Below, piece after piece: positions 36,101-47,551 of a stretch of DNA of 64,000 nucleotides. The DNA is from Hevea brasiliensis (taxonomy: Eukaryota; Streptophyta; Magnoliopsida; Malpighiales; Euphorbiaceae): positions 86,788,703 to 86,852,702 of the forward strand of contig NC_079504.1 of the NCBI RefSeq assembly GCF_030052815.1, written 5' to 3'. The notes beneath the pieces were generated by a model. That model saw only the letters and a list, made by a program, of their open reading frames with translations, was not told the DNA's origin and ran no database searches. The position numbers and the translations under genes are program-made. Position 1 is the first letter of the stretch; each line of letters begins with the position of its first letter.

Positions 36101-36248
36101 TTTTTACTAAATTTTTCTTATTAATATTTGAGTTAATTATGGTTCCTGACTTTAGTTTAAATATTTTTTCGGACGTTCTAGCTGTCCGGACCGACACCGG
36201 TCACCGGAACAGTAGAATGTACGGAGTTGCTACCGGGAAGGTGTTACA
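33177..36248 (-). repeat. Gypsy-3 3' LTR (3,072 bp)
   Basis: Complete LTR. Palindrome 35690-35710, long hairpin 34788-34818, CTAAGCA stem-loop 33800-33817. A 142-codon frame antisense to the element lies at 34647-35075. Confidence 0.95.
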
Positions 36249-36835
36249 ACTCTTCCCCTCTAATTTAAATTTCATCCTCGAAATTTACCTGATGCAAACA
36301 ATTGAGGGAACTGTTGCTTCATCATCTCTTCACTTTCCCAAGTTGCCTCCTCGGTGTTGTGGTGCCTCCAAAGCACTTTCACCAGTGGAATCTGCTTGTT
36401 CCTCAATTCTTTTACTTCCCGAGCCAGGATCCGTAGAGGTTCTTCTTCATATATCAAATCCGGTTGTATTTCAATTTCTTCCCTAGAGATGACATGTGAA
36501 GGATCTGAGAGGTATCTTCTGAGCATGGATACGTGGAACACATTGTGGATCTTGTCCAGCTCTGGTGGTAAAGCTAGCCTATAGGCCACTGGACCCACAC
36601 GTTCAATGACTTCATATGGGCCAATGAACCTAGGGCTTAACTTACCTTTTCTTCCAAACTGCAGTACTTTCTTCCACGGTGACACCTTGAGGAACACTTT
36701 GTCGCCAACTGTGTATTCTATTTCTTTTCTCTTCAAGTCAGCATAGGATTTCTGTCTATCTGAGGCAACCTTCAGATTGGCTTTGATTAGTTTTACTTTC
36801 TCCTCAGTCTGTTTCACCAGGTCTGGCCCTACCAG
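36249..36835 (-). pseudogene. pol: Gypsy-3 pol: integrase C-terminus and chromodomain
   Basis: 181-aa open piece (36272-36817): VKQTEEKVKLIKANLKV, GDKVFLKVSPWKK, FIGPYEVIERVG, and the chromodomain ILAREVKELRNKQIP with TEEATWESEE. It is the cleanest chromodomain in the window and ends at ASGKFRG, stop. Its upstream integrase part is displaced to 40242 by LTR G. The polypurine tract is at 36249-36262. Confidence 0.92.
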
Positions 36836-39800
36836 TGTGACACCCCTTACCCGACTACAGTGTAGCCGAGCAAGTTATGCCACTCAGTGTGCCGAGCACT
36901 CTATTTTATCTTAATTCATTTTTATTCTTCCTTTTGAATATAACTTGTGAAATATAATTTATTTAAGCCATTTATCGAAATTATAATTTATTTGAGGTTC
37001 CGAGAATTTTATAGAAAATCCGGCAAAGTACCGGCTAAAAATGGAGAAAACAGTTCTTGAACTCGTGAAAAATACTTCCTATGATCATATTCAATCATCT
37101 CATCACTCTCAAACTTCAATATCAAAATCTTAACATTTTTCACCATTCATTTCTCAATCATTCATCTCATGTGATATCATGTATAAATCACAGATAAACA
37201 TTCACTTTTACATTCATTAATACAATTTTTCATTATTTACATGAACCTCAAAATACATTCCATAAGTTCAAATACATATGAGAAAATAGAAATTAGTTAC
37301 AAAATGTCAAAATGAAACCTAGTGTCCTACCAATGCACTGTGGATGGTGAAGTGACACCGACACTATGCAGAACTGTGAACTGCCTTACCGAATCTATGG
37401 TCTACTGGGCCCTCTGTCCAAATCTTCAGTACCTACGCGTTGCAAAAGAGACGCGCTAAGCATAAAGCTTAGTGGTGCAAATAATACAAGAAAATATAAT
37501 ATGCAAATAAAAATAATAATTTCCTTGCTATTATGTTCATAAGAAATGAATAATTACTAACTTATTGTTTAGTCGAGGGCTAATCATGTTTTATGATATT
37601 AACTTCTTCATGCATTTCGTTAATTATTTTCTTCATGATCTTGAGCTTCTTTGTATTTTTGTAATCATTCCTGATTCTTAATTTTCGTATTTTCTTTAAT
37701 AATCAGTTCAATCACAGTTATACTTTTCCATGCCTAGGTAACCTATACTGGACGATTGGACTGGATAAAGGGTCGTTGGCACTGGGCACCGCGGTGCCTC
37801 GGGTCGTCATACCATGGGACGCAGAATGTCTACCACGTATGCAGTCAGTATGGCTAAAAAGCTATGATATCACATAATCGGGCATAAAAGCCATGAATAC
37901 GGGCATAAAGCCATGAATACAGGCATAAAGCCTTTCGCAGTACTGCTAAAACAATACCCTATTGGCATGCCAAACTATCCAAACCAATCTTGTTAGGTAT
38001 ACTAGGGCATTTGATACTTTAAAATTCATCAATCTTTGAATTTCAACTTTTGGTGTCACTATTCATTTCATTGGTCAACAAGAAAGTTGACTTTTGCATA
38101 GAAAGTAGGTACATTGACTTTGGCACTTCAAACATACCACATTTTTCATTTAAAACTTGTTGGAAGTGATCACTATTACCATTTCTAGGCTTAAACCAAG
38201 GGAAACAAAATTTTCAGTTTTTGAAGCTTAACTTTACTATTCCATTAAGCACTGTTATAGTGGGAATTTGAGGAAATGGTAAACATGAAAGTTGTTCCTT
38301 ATTTTGTCTAGTTGAATTTATTTTTTTGAATCACTCCATTTGGAGTTTTGTAGCTCAAGTTATGGCCAAAATAAGTTTACTGTTCACGGATACTGTTCCT
38401 GCTGAAATTTTGGGTTTTGGCAGATTTTGGTCCAACTTTGGTCAGTAATTTGACCAAGTTAAGTTCATAATTTGGTCTAACTTTCTTCATATGAAATGTT
38501 CTACCATGCCTTAGGTTTCCATCGGTTCAAGAATCGCCTAAATCCGAGTTTTCTAGAGAGAGTTATAGCCATCCAAACATTACTGTTCAAATGTAAATCT
38601 GCAGAGTTGCAGGTTTGATAACTCAACTTTGTTCAATAATTTGAATGGGTTAATGGCATAATTTGGGGTAGGTTTCTTCATAAAAGTTGTTTTTCTATAT
38701 CATATCTTATTACTGTAAAAATTTCAGGTCAATTGACCATATCTACAGTGAGTTATGGGTTACTGTTCATTTGGTCATTTCTGCAGGTGCTGTTGCAGGG
38801 TATCCGTTTTGGGGCCAACTTTTGGTCCTCTTTCTTTGGTCTTTTGGGCATGGTTTCTTCAGAAAAAATGTGCCATTATAAGCCTAGTTTCATGTCCAAT
38901 TGGCCAAACACCAATTGGACCTACACAGCCAAAGTTATGGCTGTCTAAGTGGACTGAAATTTCACACCTCACGCACTTACAAGGCGACCTACTCATTCCC
39001 TTTGCCATGCTACATTTCAGTCCAAATTATGGTCAACTTACCTAAAATGGTCACTAATTGACCCTTATAATGTTCTTTCACAATTTCATAAGCTAAATCC
39101 AAGTTTCACACCTCAAAACCCTAATTTCCATTATAAATTTTCACAACTACCTTAATTAATCACTTTCATTCCTTACATATATATATATATATTTTTTAAA
39201 CATACTCTCTAGTTCACTCTAAGTCCATCAAGACACTCAATCATGTTCCTTCTTTAGGGCTGCCAAAAATCATGGTGGACATACACATAACTTTTATTCA
39301 TTTAAGTTACAAATTCATACTTGTTTCAAGTCTCTAGCATGGGATTAAAGAGTTTTAAGTATATATGTGCACTAACCTCTTGTAGGGCAGAATTTTCCTA
39401 AGTTAATCTTCACTTTCTTTCCCTTTCTAGACTGCCAAACACTTCCCAAGAGGTAGAGACAAGTTTTTAGTGAAGGGACTTAGGGTTTTGGGGTGAGGAA
39501 AACATGGAAATTGAAGCTTTGGAAAGTTTGTTAATGGAGGAGTGAGGGAGGAGGTGAAAAACGTTTTTGAAGGAGAAGAAGGGCTGCTGTTTGCTTTTTA
39601 ATTCTTTGGTCTCTTTTGACTCTTTTTATTAGTTAATTTGATGGTTACTTAATTGTGATTGGTGGACAATTTTAAATGACCTCATAATATGTGATAATTG
39701 GCATTTTATTATATTTTCTTTTCTCTTCTTCTCTACTCACTTTCAATTAATTTTTTTTATCAATATTAATTCATATTTTATGTCATAATAATTATTTACT

Positions 39801-40236
39801 TAACTGGACAAGTCGGCCAAAAATCACCTCTGAAGGCGAAATGACCAAAATGCCCTCCGTTTGGCTTAACGGGTCAAAATTGTCTGTACCGATTGAAAAA
39901 TTTTTCTAGGTATTTTCTTGGCATTCTAATGCCATAGGAACCTCAATAACCCTTCTCTGGAGTCCCAAAGATTATTTTAAAATTTTTCCCCTAGGTCTAG
40001 GGCTCCTCGTTGCGAGAACCGCAACTTCCCTCTGGTTACCCTTCGCTTGGGCACCGGCTCATTTAACTTGGTTGTATTTTATTTCTAAAATTTTTACTAA
40101 ATTTTTCTTATTAATATTTGAGTTAATTATGGTTCTTCACTTTAGTTTAAATATTTTTTTTTCCAGAAGTTCTAGCTATGGGACCGACAGGTCACCGAGC
40201 GATGGTATCTTGAATTGCTACCGGGAGGATGTTACA
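36836..40236 (-). mobile_element. Solo LTR G inserted in Gypsy-3 integrase
   Basis: 3,401 bp from TGTGACACCCC to GATGTTACA with no internal region. Duplication ACCAG (36831-36835) and ACTAG (40237-40241), one mismatch. It is a mosaic: the first about 65 bp resemble Gypsy-2 and E, about 36900-37320 resembles Gypsy-3, and about 37340-37740 resembles E. Hairpin at 37456-37472. The 21-bp palindrome is decayed (about 39675), and an AT microsatellite lies at 39178-39196. Confidence 0.92.
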
Positions 40237-40241
40237 ACTAG

Positions 40242-40427
40242 TTTGTCTTTGCCCAATTCAGTCCAGCACACTGGAGTTCTACATTTTCTCCCATACAGTG
40301 CTTCATATGGGGCCATTTGGATGCTAGCTTGGTAGCTATTGTTGTATGCAAATTCTGCCAGTGGGAGGTATCTATCCCAACTTCCCTCAAACTCAATGAC
40401 ACAACTCCTCAGCATATCCTCAAGGAC
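40242..40427 (-). pseudogene. pol: Gypsy-3 pol: integrase core end (first part of the exon after the intron)
   Basis: Reads [34 protein letters not shown] and [15 protein letters not shown]. It is open throughout, and its continuation is 36249-36835 across LTR G. Confidence 0.9.
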
Positions 40428-40501
40428 CTGACATATATTTCATATTATTATTATCATTTTAATTCAATATTTGTGTTAATTCAATTGGTTCAATTGTTTA
40501 C
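40428..40501 (-). other. Putative 74-bp intron in Gypsy-3 integrase
   Basis: Minus strand: ATCCAG then GTAAAC ... ATGTCAG then GTCCTTGAGG. Nearly the same sequence as in Gypsy-1. Here both flanking exons are open, so splicing would give an uninterrupted integrase. Retention gives VNN, stop. Confidence 0.75.
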
Positions 40502-41410
40502 CTGGATTACTCTTTCTGATTGCCCATCCGTCTGAGGATGGAAAGCTGTGCTGAAGTGGAGTTGTGTACCCAAGGATTCATGCAACTTCTTCCAAAATCT
40601 CAATGTAAACCTTGGGTCTCGATCAGATATGATGGAAAGTGGAATTCCATGTAGTCTAACTATCTCACTGATATACAATTCTGCTAACTTCTCTAGTGAG
40701 TAGTCAGTCCTAACTGGCAGAAAGTCTGCTGACTTAGTCAATCTATCAACTATCACCCATACTGCATCATGTTTCTTCCGGGTGAGAGGTAGACCACTTA
40801 CAAAATCCAAGGTGACCCGATCCCATTTCCATTCAGGTATGCGTATAGGCTGTAGCAAACCCGATGGAACTTGATGTTCTGCCTTAACTTGCTGACATGT
40901 CAAGCATTTAGTCACATATTCAGCTATGTCTTTCTTCATACCAGGCCACCAATACTGAAGCTTCAGATCATGATACATCTTTGTACTTCCTGGGTGCATA
41001 GCATATACACTGGTGTGTGCCTCTTTTAGAATACTGGCCTTTAATTCCCCATCATCTGGTACACACAGTCTTCCTTTGTAGTACAGATACCCATCCGCTT
41101 TCACCTCATAGTCAGTTGCTTTTCCGTTTGAGATTTTGCTCATAATAGCCATTAACTTTTCATCTACTTTCTGCCCATCTAAAATATGTTGTAGCAGGTT
41201 TGGCCTCACTTGCAACTCAACCAAAATAGCTCCATCTCGAACCAAAGATAGACGGGCATTCAATGATCTCAAAGCTGTGATGGATTTTCTGCTCAAAGCA
41301 TCAGCAACTACATTTGCCTTCCCAGGATGGCAGTCAATTACACAATCATAATCCTTCAGGAACTCAATCCATCGTCTCTGTCTAAGGTTGAGCTCCTTCT
41401 GGGTTGGCAA
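40502..41410 (-). pseudogene. pol: Gypsy-3 pol: RNase H end, integrase N-terminus and core
   Basis: Open frame of about 300 codons. It begins in the RNase H tail ([32 protein letters not shown]), then the zinc domain ([19 protein letters not shown]) and the core with [28 protein letters not shown] and QSER. All catalytic residues are present. This is the most complete integrase in the window. Confidence 0.92.
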
Positions 41411-42484
41411 GTATTTCAGGCTTTTGTGGTCCGTGTAAATGTAGCACTTTTCAGTAATGCCTCCATATCTTCAGTGCGAAGATAATTGCTGCAAACTCTA
41501 GATCATGGGTAGGGTAATTCTGTTCATGTGGCCTTAGCTGCCTGGAAGCATAAGCGACCACCTTCCCCTCTTGCATCAATACACACCCTAAACCATTATG
41601 AGAGGCATCACTGTAGACCACAAAGTCCTTTCCTGACACTGGCTGTGTTAACACTGGTGCCTCTGTCAACATAGCCTTCAACTTCTCAAAACTGGTCTGA
41701 CACTTGTCATTCCAGTCAAATCTGACATTCTTGTGTAATAATTTGGTCATTGGAGCAGCTATTAAGGAAAATCCCTTCACAAATCTCCTGTAATACCCAG
41801 CTAGCCCCAAGAAGCTTCTGACCTCAGTTGTATTCCTGGGAGGCTTCCATTCCATCACTGCTTCTATTTTCTTGGGATCCACCCTAATCCCATCAGCTGA
41901 CACTATGTGTCCAAGGAATGCAATCTCATTCAACCAAAAGTCACACTTGGACAACTTAGCATACAGCTTCTTTTCCCTCAAGGTTTGCAGAACGATCCTC
42001 AAATGTTCATCATGTTCTTCCCTGGTCTTGGAATACACCAAAATATCATCAATAAAGACCACTACAAACTGATCTATGTGTGGATGGAAGATACGGTTCA
42101 TAAGGTCCATGAATGCCCCTGGTGCATTTGTTAGGCCAAAGGGCATCACTAGAAACTCATAATGCCCATATCGGGTCTTGAATGCGATCTTTGCTTTATC
42201 TGCATCCTTCACCCTCAGCGATGATACCGATCGAGATCAATTTTAGAAAATATCTCTGCTCCTTCAAACAGATCAAACAGATCATCAATTCTAGGCAACG
42301 GATATTTGTTCTTCACAGTCACTTTATTCAACTGCCGGTAATCGATGCATAGCCTCAAAGTCCCATCCTTTTTCTTTACAAACAGCACTGGAGCTCCCCA
42401 TGGTGACACACTGGGGTGTATGAACCCCTTATCAAGCAACTCTTGCAACTGAGTTTTCAACTCCCTCAATTCAGTGGGTGCCAT
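41411..42484 (-). pseudogene. pol: Gypsy-3 pol: reverse transcriptase and RNase H (two frames)
   Basis: 42215-42484 holds [14 protein letters not shown] and [16 protein letters not shown] few lost bases near 42213-42235 break the [12 protein letters not shown] motif. 41451-42212 holds [30 protein letters not shown] and [10 protein letters not shown], then RNase H ([25 protein letters not shown]). A small deletion near 41455 removes LYGE-like residues and shifts the frame. Confidence 0.9.
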
Positions 42485-43207
42485 CCTATAAGGAGCAATG
42501 GAAATGGGTCTTTGTGCGGCGGTGTCTCATTAGCAAATTCAACTTCCCTTTACTCGTGGCAAACCAGTAACTCTTCAGAAATACCTGCTCTTCTTGTGGG
42601 TATATCACTCGGGTTTGGCTTAGCACCTAGTATCCACCACATGTGCTAGGTAGGCTTCACACCTTTTCTTCATCATTCTTCTTGCAATCGTTTGAGATGA
42701 CATTGGACAAGAAATCTATCCTTTCCCCCACAACTGTGATCTCATTACCTTTAGAAGTTTTCAAAGAAATTCTCTTCAATTTGCAATCAACTATTGCCTG
42801 ATGACGTGACAACCAGTCCATTTCCCAAAATCACGTCAAACTCGTGGAAGGGCAACTCAATCAGGTCTGCCAAGAATTCATACCCAAATCCTTAACGGGC
42901 AACCCTTGTACACTTTGTTCACTACCACCTGCGTGGCCCAATGGGTTAGTGACCGAATGTCTTGGTCACTCTCCCTACTAGTATCCCCCTTTCTACGGGT
43001 AAGTTGATGCGGATGTATGAATGAGTGGATCTGGATCCACCAATGCATGCAGATGTATTGTAGAGGAGAACGTACCCCTAATGACGTCAGGGCATCTTGC
43101 TCCTCCCAGGCTCTAATGGCATAGGCTCGGCGGTGGTCCGCTATCCGCCTCTCGCTGGCTCGGATGCAGCCTCTGTGATGGTCCTCTACCTCATATTTGC
43201 CGATTTC
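42485..43207 (-). pseudogene. pol: Gypsy-3 protease and linker (heavily frame-broken)
   Basis: By comparison with Gypsy-1 and Gypsy-2 this covers the protease (a lost G at about 43032 disrupts VDPGSTHS) and the linker to RT. Many one- to several-base losses occur, so no long frame remains. Confidence 0.75.
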
Positions 43208-44328
43208 CTACCCTTTGTGGTGCGGGAGCAGTGCATGCGCTTGTGTTGGAGCAAGTGTAGTAGTTCTGCGTGGGCGGTTCTTCAACCGATGCTCTGTTGA
43301 CCACGCCTTAGCAGGCACAGTCACTCTCCAACACTCCCCCTTGTGCCACTTGAGCGGTGTAGAATGCGTAAGATGCCGCTGGTCCCTGAACCCCATCCTC
43401 GAGAGCGCCACTGATAGTGTGGACTGACCTCTCCTAGGGGTAAACTGTGGCCTGGGCCCCTGAGACTGACCCTGACCGTGTGGCTGACCTGAACTCTGTG
43501 CAGATGGACCCTTGAACTTCTTCCCAGGTGCAGGAGATGAACTAGACTGACCCGGGCCCTTCGTCTGCTGTCTATCCCTTCTGGTCTGCTCACTGATTCT
43601 TACTTTTTCAACTTTTATTGCAGCTTCCACTAACTTGGTAAATTCTGTGATTCCCAAGGCAGTGAGCTGAATCTTTATGTTGTCATTTAGTCCCTCTTCA
43701 AATCTCTTACACCTTTTAGCTTCATGACTATCTCCCTTCCGTAGCGGCTTAATCGGACGAATTCCTTCTCATACTCGGCCACTGACAACTGTCTCTGCCT
43801 CAGATTAATAAACTCTCTTCTTCTCTCTTCCAGGTATACAGTACTCACATATTTCTTCTTGAATTCTGAGAGAAAGAAGTCCCAAGTTATAGCTTCTGGC
43901 TGCACTTCACTGGATACCGTGTCCCACCATTCATAGGCATCATCTTGCAACAGAGATATGGCAGCCTCTAGGTTTTGTTCAGGAGTGCAGTGGAGTTGTT
44001 TTAAGACTCTGCCTGTTCTGTTCAACCAATTTTCTACCGCAATGTAATCATCTTCTCTCTTGCCGAAGAAATCCACTGCTCCAAACTTTCTTAGCCTTTC
44101 CAGGTGTGATTTCTGCTGTGGAGCTGGTGGTGGTGGTGGTGGTGCTGGCATTACCCCAGCCATTTGTCTGAAAAATTCGGCCATTTGCTGGAACATGGCC
44201 TGTGGAGGCTGAGCAGGATTTGCTTGAGCTAGTGGAGCAGGTTCTCCCATACCCCCAGTCTCAGCTGCTGTAGGTGGAGCATGACTCTCCACTTCCTCCT
44301 CAACTGCCCTCTGAGATGTAGGGTCCAT
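43208..44328 (-). pseudogene. gag: Gypsy-3 gag (two frames)
   Basis: The ATG at 44328 opens MDPTSQRAVEEEVESHAPP with a Pro-rich stretch (MPAPPPPPPAPQ) and FGAVDFFGKREDDYIAVENW. The Gag core follows (AYEWWDTV, ERRREFINLRQRQLSV), to a frame loss at about 43720. The second piece (43208-43657) has the basic linker and the first zinc-like motif (LKWHKGECW), then a frame change before the second knuckle. It preserves the N-terminal half that is damaged in Gypsy-1. Confidence 0.9.
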
Positions 44329-44439
44329 ATCCTATTCAAAATAAGAAAGACAAGCAGATCTGCATTAGTGTCACCTCGACTCTTACAAATGCAATGCATG
44401 GTATGGACTCAATCTAGGCCCATAAACACCTAAACCGTC

Positions 44440-44450
44440 CTCTGATACCA
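44440..44450 (-). other. Gypsy-3 primer binding site
   Basis: Minus strand TGGTATCAGAG, five bases after the 5' LTR. A perfect match to the iMet type over these bases. Confidence 0.82.
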
Positions 44451-44455
44451 CTAAA

Positions 44456-47400
44456 TGTGACGCCCCTTGCAGGTACACGATACCCGAGTAAGCAATGTCA
44501 CACGGTGTACCAGCACACTCTAATATACCTTAATTAATTTTTATCATGCTTTTGAATATAACTTGTGAAATATAACATATTTGAGCCATTTATCAAAATT
44601 ATAATTTATTTGAGGTTCCGAAAATTTTGTAGAAAATCCTGATCTTACTAAAAATAGAAAAAAAATCTTTGAACACAGCTTTGAAAACATTTCCAATATT
44701 CATACTCAATCATTTCTCAAACTCCAATGTCATCACAAACTCAATATTTTTCAACAACATTTCTCAATCAATCATTTCTCAGGGTACTCATGTATAAGCA
44801 ATGAATAAATACTCAAATTTTTCCATACATAACCACAATTCTTCATTATTTACATGAAACTCAAAATACATTACATAAGTTTCATTTACACAAAGGAAAA
44901 ATAAAAATTGGTTACAAAATACCAAAAAGAAGCCTAGTGTCCTACCAATGCACTGTGGAAGGTGAGGTGACACGGACACTTTGCAGAGCTGCAGGATGGA
45001 CTCACCCAGTCTGCGGTTTACTGGGCTCTCGATCAATATCTCCGGAACCTACGCGTGGCAAAAAACAGCGCTAAGCAATGATGCTTAGTGGTGCAATAAC
45101 AAAATAAAAGAAAATAGCAGAAAATAAATATGTATTTAATGTATATGTCTTATTTGTTTTGTATCTGTTATATTCATTTATTTCTTTAACTTTGTTCATT
45201 TTCATTCATTTGGTTGCCCAAGTAACCTATACTAGACGACTGGACTGGATAAACGGGTAAACTAGCACTGGGTATCTAGTACCTCGGGCCGTCACACCAT
45301 CGGTCACATATGCATCTTCCGTGTGCAACAGAACAGCTAATAAGCTATAATAACATCAGGCACAAGGCCACATCTCAATACAAGGTCAGAATGGCTAAAA
45401 GCCATGAAATCACAGAATGGCATATTGCCATGTGCAGTACTGCTAACTGAACCCTATTGGCATGCCAAACTATCCAAACCAATCTTATTAGGTATACTAG
45501 GGCATTTGATACTTTTGAATTATTCAAATTTTGAATTTCAAGTTTTGGTGTAACTATTCACCTCATTGGTCAACAAAAATGTTGACTTTTGGATAGAAAA
45601 TAGGTACATTGGTTTTAACACTCCCAATGTACCACATTTCACATTTAAAACTTGTTGGAATTGAGCACCCATACCATTTCTAAACTTAAAACCAAGAGGG
45701 CAAAATTTTCAGTTTTTGAAGCCTAATTTTACTGTTCCATTAAGCACTATTGCAGTGGGAATTTGAGGAAATGGTAAACATGAAAGTTGTTCCTTATTTT
45801 GTTTAGTTGAATTTCCTTTTTTGAATCACTCCATTTGGAGTTTTGTAGCTCCAGATATGGTCCAAAAACCACAGCTGGCCGGATTGCCAAACTGCAGAAT
45901 TGACCATATCTACAGTAACATGAACAGTGAATGTCACTGCCATTTGGGTTAGGTTCTGGTCATAATTTGGGGTAGGTTTCTGCATGAAAATTGTTTGTCT
46001 ATGTCTTAACTTGTTGCTGTAAAAATTTCAGGTCAATTGACCATTTCTACAGTGAGTTATGGCCAAATGAACAGTTACTGTTCATTTGGTCATTCTGCTG
46101 AATTGGCTTGCAGGGTACCCGGATTGGGGCCAACTTTTGGTCCTCTTGCTTTGGTCTTTTGGGCATGGTTTCTTCAGCAAAAATGTGCAACTATAAGTCT
46201 AGTTTCATGTCCAATTGGCCAAACACCAATTGGAGGAACACAGCCAAAGATATGGCAGCCAAAGATATGGCAGTCTAAGTGCCATTATAACTCACTGGGC
46301 AGCATACTCATTCTCTTTGCCATGCTATATTTCAGTCCAAATTATGGTCAAATTTCCTCAAATGGTTACTAATTGACCAGTAGAATGTTCTTTAATAATT
46401 TCATAAGTCAAGTCCACATTTTACTCTCAAAACCCTAGTTTCCATTATAAATTTTCACAACATACCTTAATTACTAACTCATTCACTAACCACATGCATA
46501 CATGCTTTAAACATGATCTCTAATCCATTTTAAGTCCATCAAAACACTCCATCATTGTTCCTTCCTTAGGGCTGCCAAAATTCATGATAGGCATACACAC
46601 AAATTTGGTTCATTTAATTCACAAATTCATGTTGATTTCAAGTCCCTAACATGGAAAATAAGGGTTTTAAGTAGATAGGTGCACTAACCTTTAAGTGGCA
46701 CTTCTTGGACTTGTATTCTCCTTAGAATTCCTACTTCTTATGGCTGCCTAGAGTTGCCTTGTGATGTGGGGATGACTTTTTGTGAAAGGATATTAGGATT
46801 TTAAGGTTGGTTTTCAAGAGATTTCAAGCTCAATTTGAGCAACAATGGAGGTTTGGCTAAGGATGGGTTTCGGCTGGTTTGGGAGGAAGGAGATGGCTGC
46901 TAGCTTTTGGTCTTTTTTGGTCTTGTTTATCTCTTTTTATTAGTTAGTTAAATGGTTGTTCAATTGTGATTGGTTGTAGCTTTTAAATGACATCATCATG
47001 ATGTCATAAATGAGCCTTTTTTCTCATTTTCTTTTCTTTTCTTCACTACTCATTTTCAATTTAATTTTTAGTAATGTTTATTCATATTTTATGTCATCAT
47101 AATTATTTACTCAACTGGACAAGTCGGCCAAAAATCACCTCTGAAGGCGAAATGACCAAAATGCCCTCCGTTTGGCTTAACGGGTCAAAATTGTCTGTAC
47201 AGATTGAAAAATTTTTCTAAATATTTTCTTGGCATTCTAATGCCATAGGAACCTCAATGACCCTTCACTGGAGTCCCAAAAATTATTTTATGAATTTTAA
47301 CCCGAGTTTAGGGCTCCTAGTTGCGAGAACCGCAACTTCCCTCTGGGTTACCCATCGCTTGGGCACCGGCTCATTTAACTTGGTTGTATTTTATTTCTAA

Positions 47401-47551
47401 AATTTTTACTAAATTTTTCTTATTAATATTTGAGTTAATTATGGTTCCTGACTTTAGTTTAAATATTTTTTTCGGACGTTCTAGCTGTCCGGACCGACAC
47501 CGGTCACCGGAACAGTAGAATGTACGGAGTTGCTACTGGGAGGGTGTTACA
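44456..47551 (-). repeat. Gypsy-3 5' LTR (3,096 bp)
   Basis: Colinear with 33177-36248. The CCGGCAGAGTACCGG segment is replaced by unrelated-looking bases at about 44638-44680. Palindrome 46987-47007. Antisense frame 46037-46372. Confidence 0.95.

Larger units (their letters stand above)
33177..47551 (-). mobile_element. Gypsy-3, full-length Ty3/Gypsy chromovirus in LTR E (split by LTR G)
   Basis: 3' LTR 33177-36248, internal 36249-44455, 5' LTR 44456-47551, duplication CCATC (33172-33176 and 47552-47556). Without LTR G it is about 10.97 kb, the same as Gypsy-1, and it belongs to the same LTR subtype (TGTGACGCCCC end, CACACGGTGTACCGGCAC). All domains are present, with frame damage in protease and RT. 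Confidence 0.95.
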
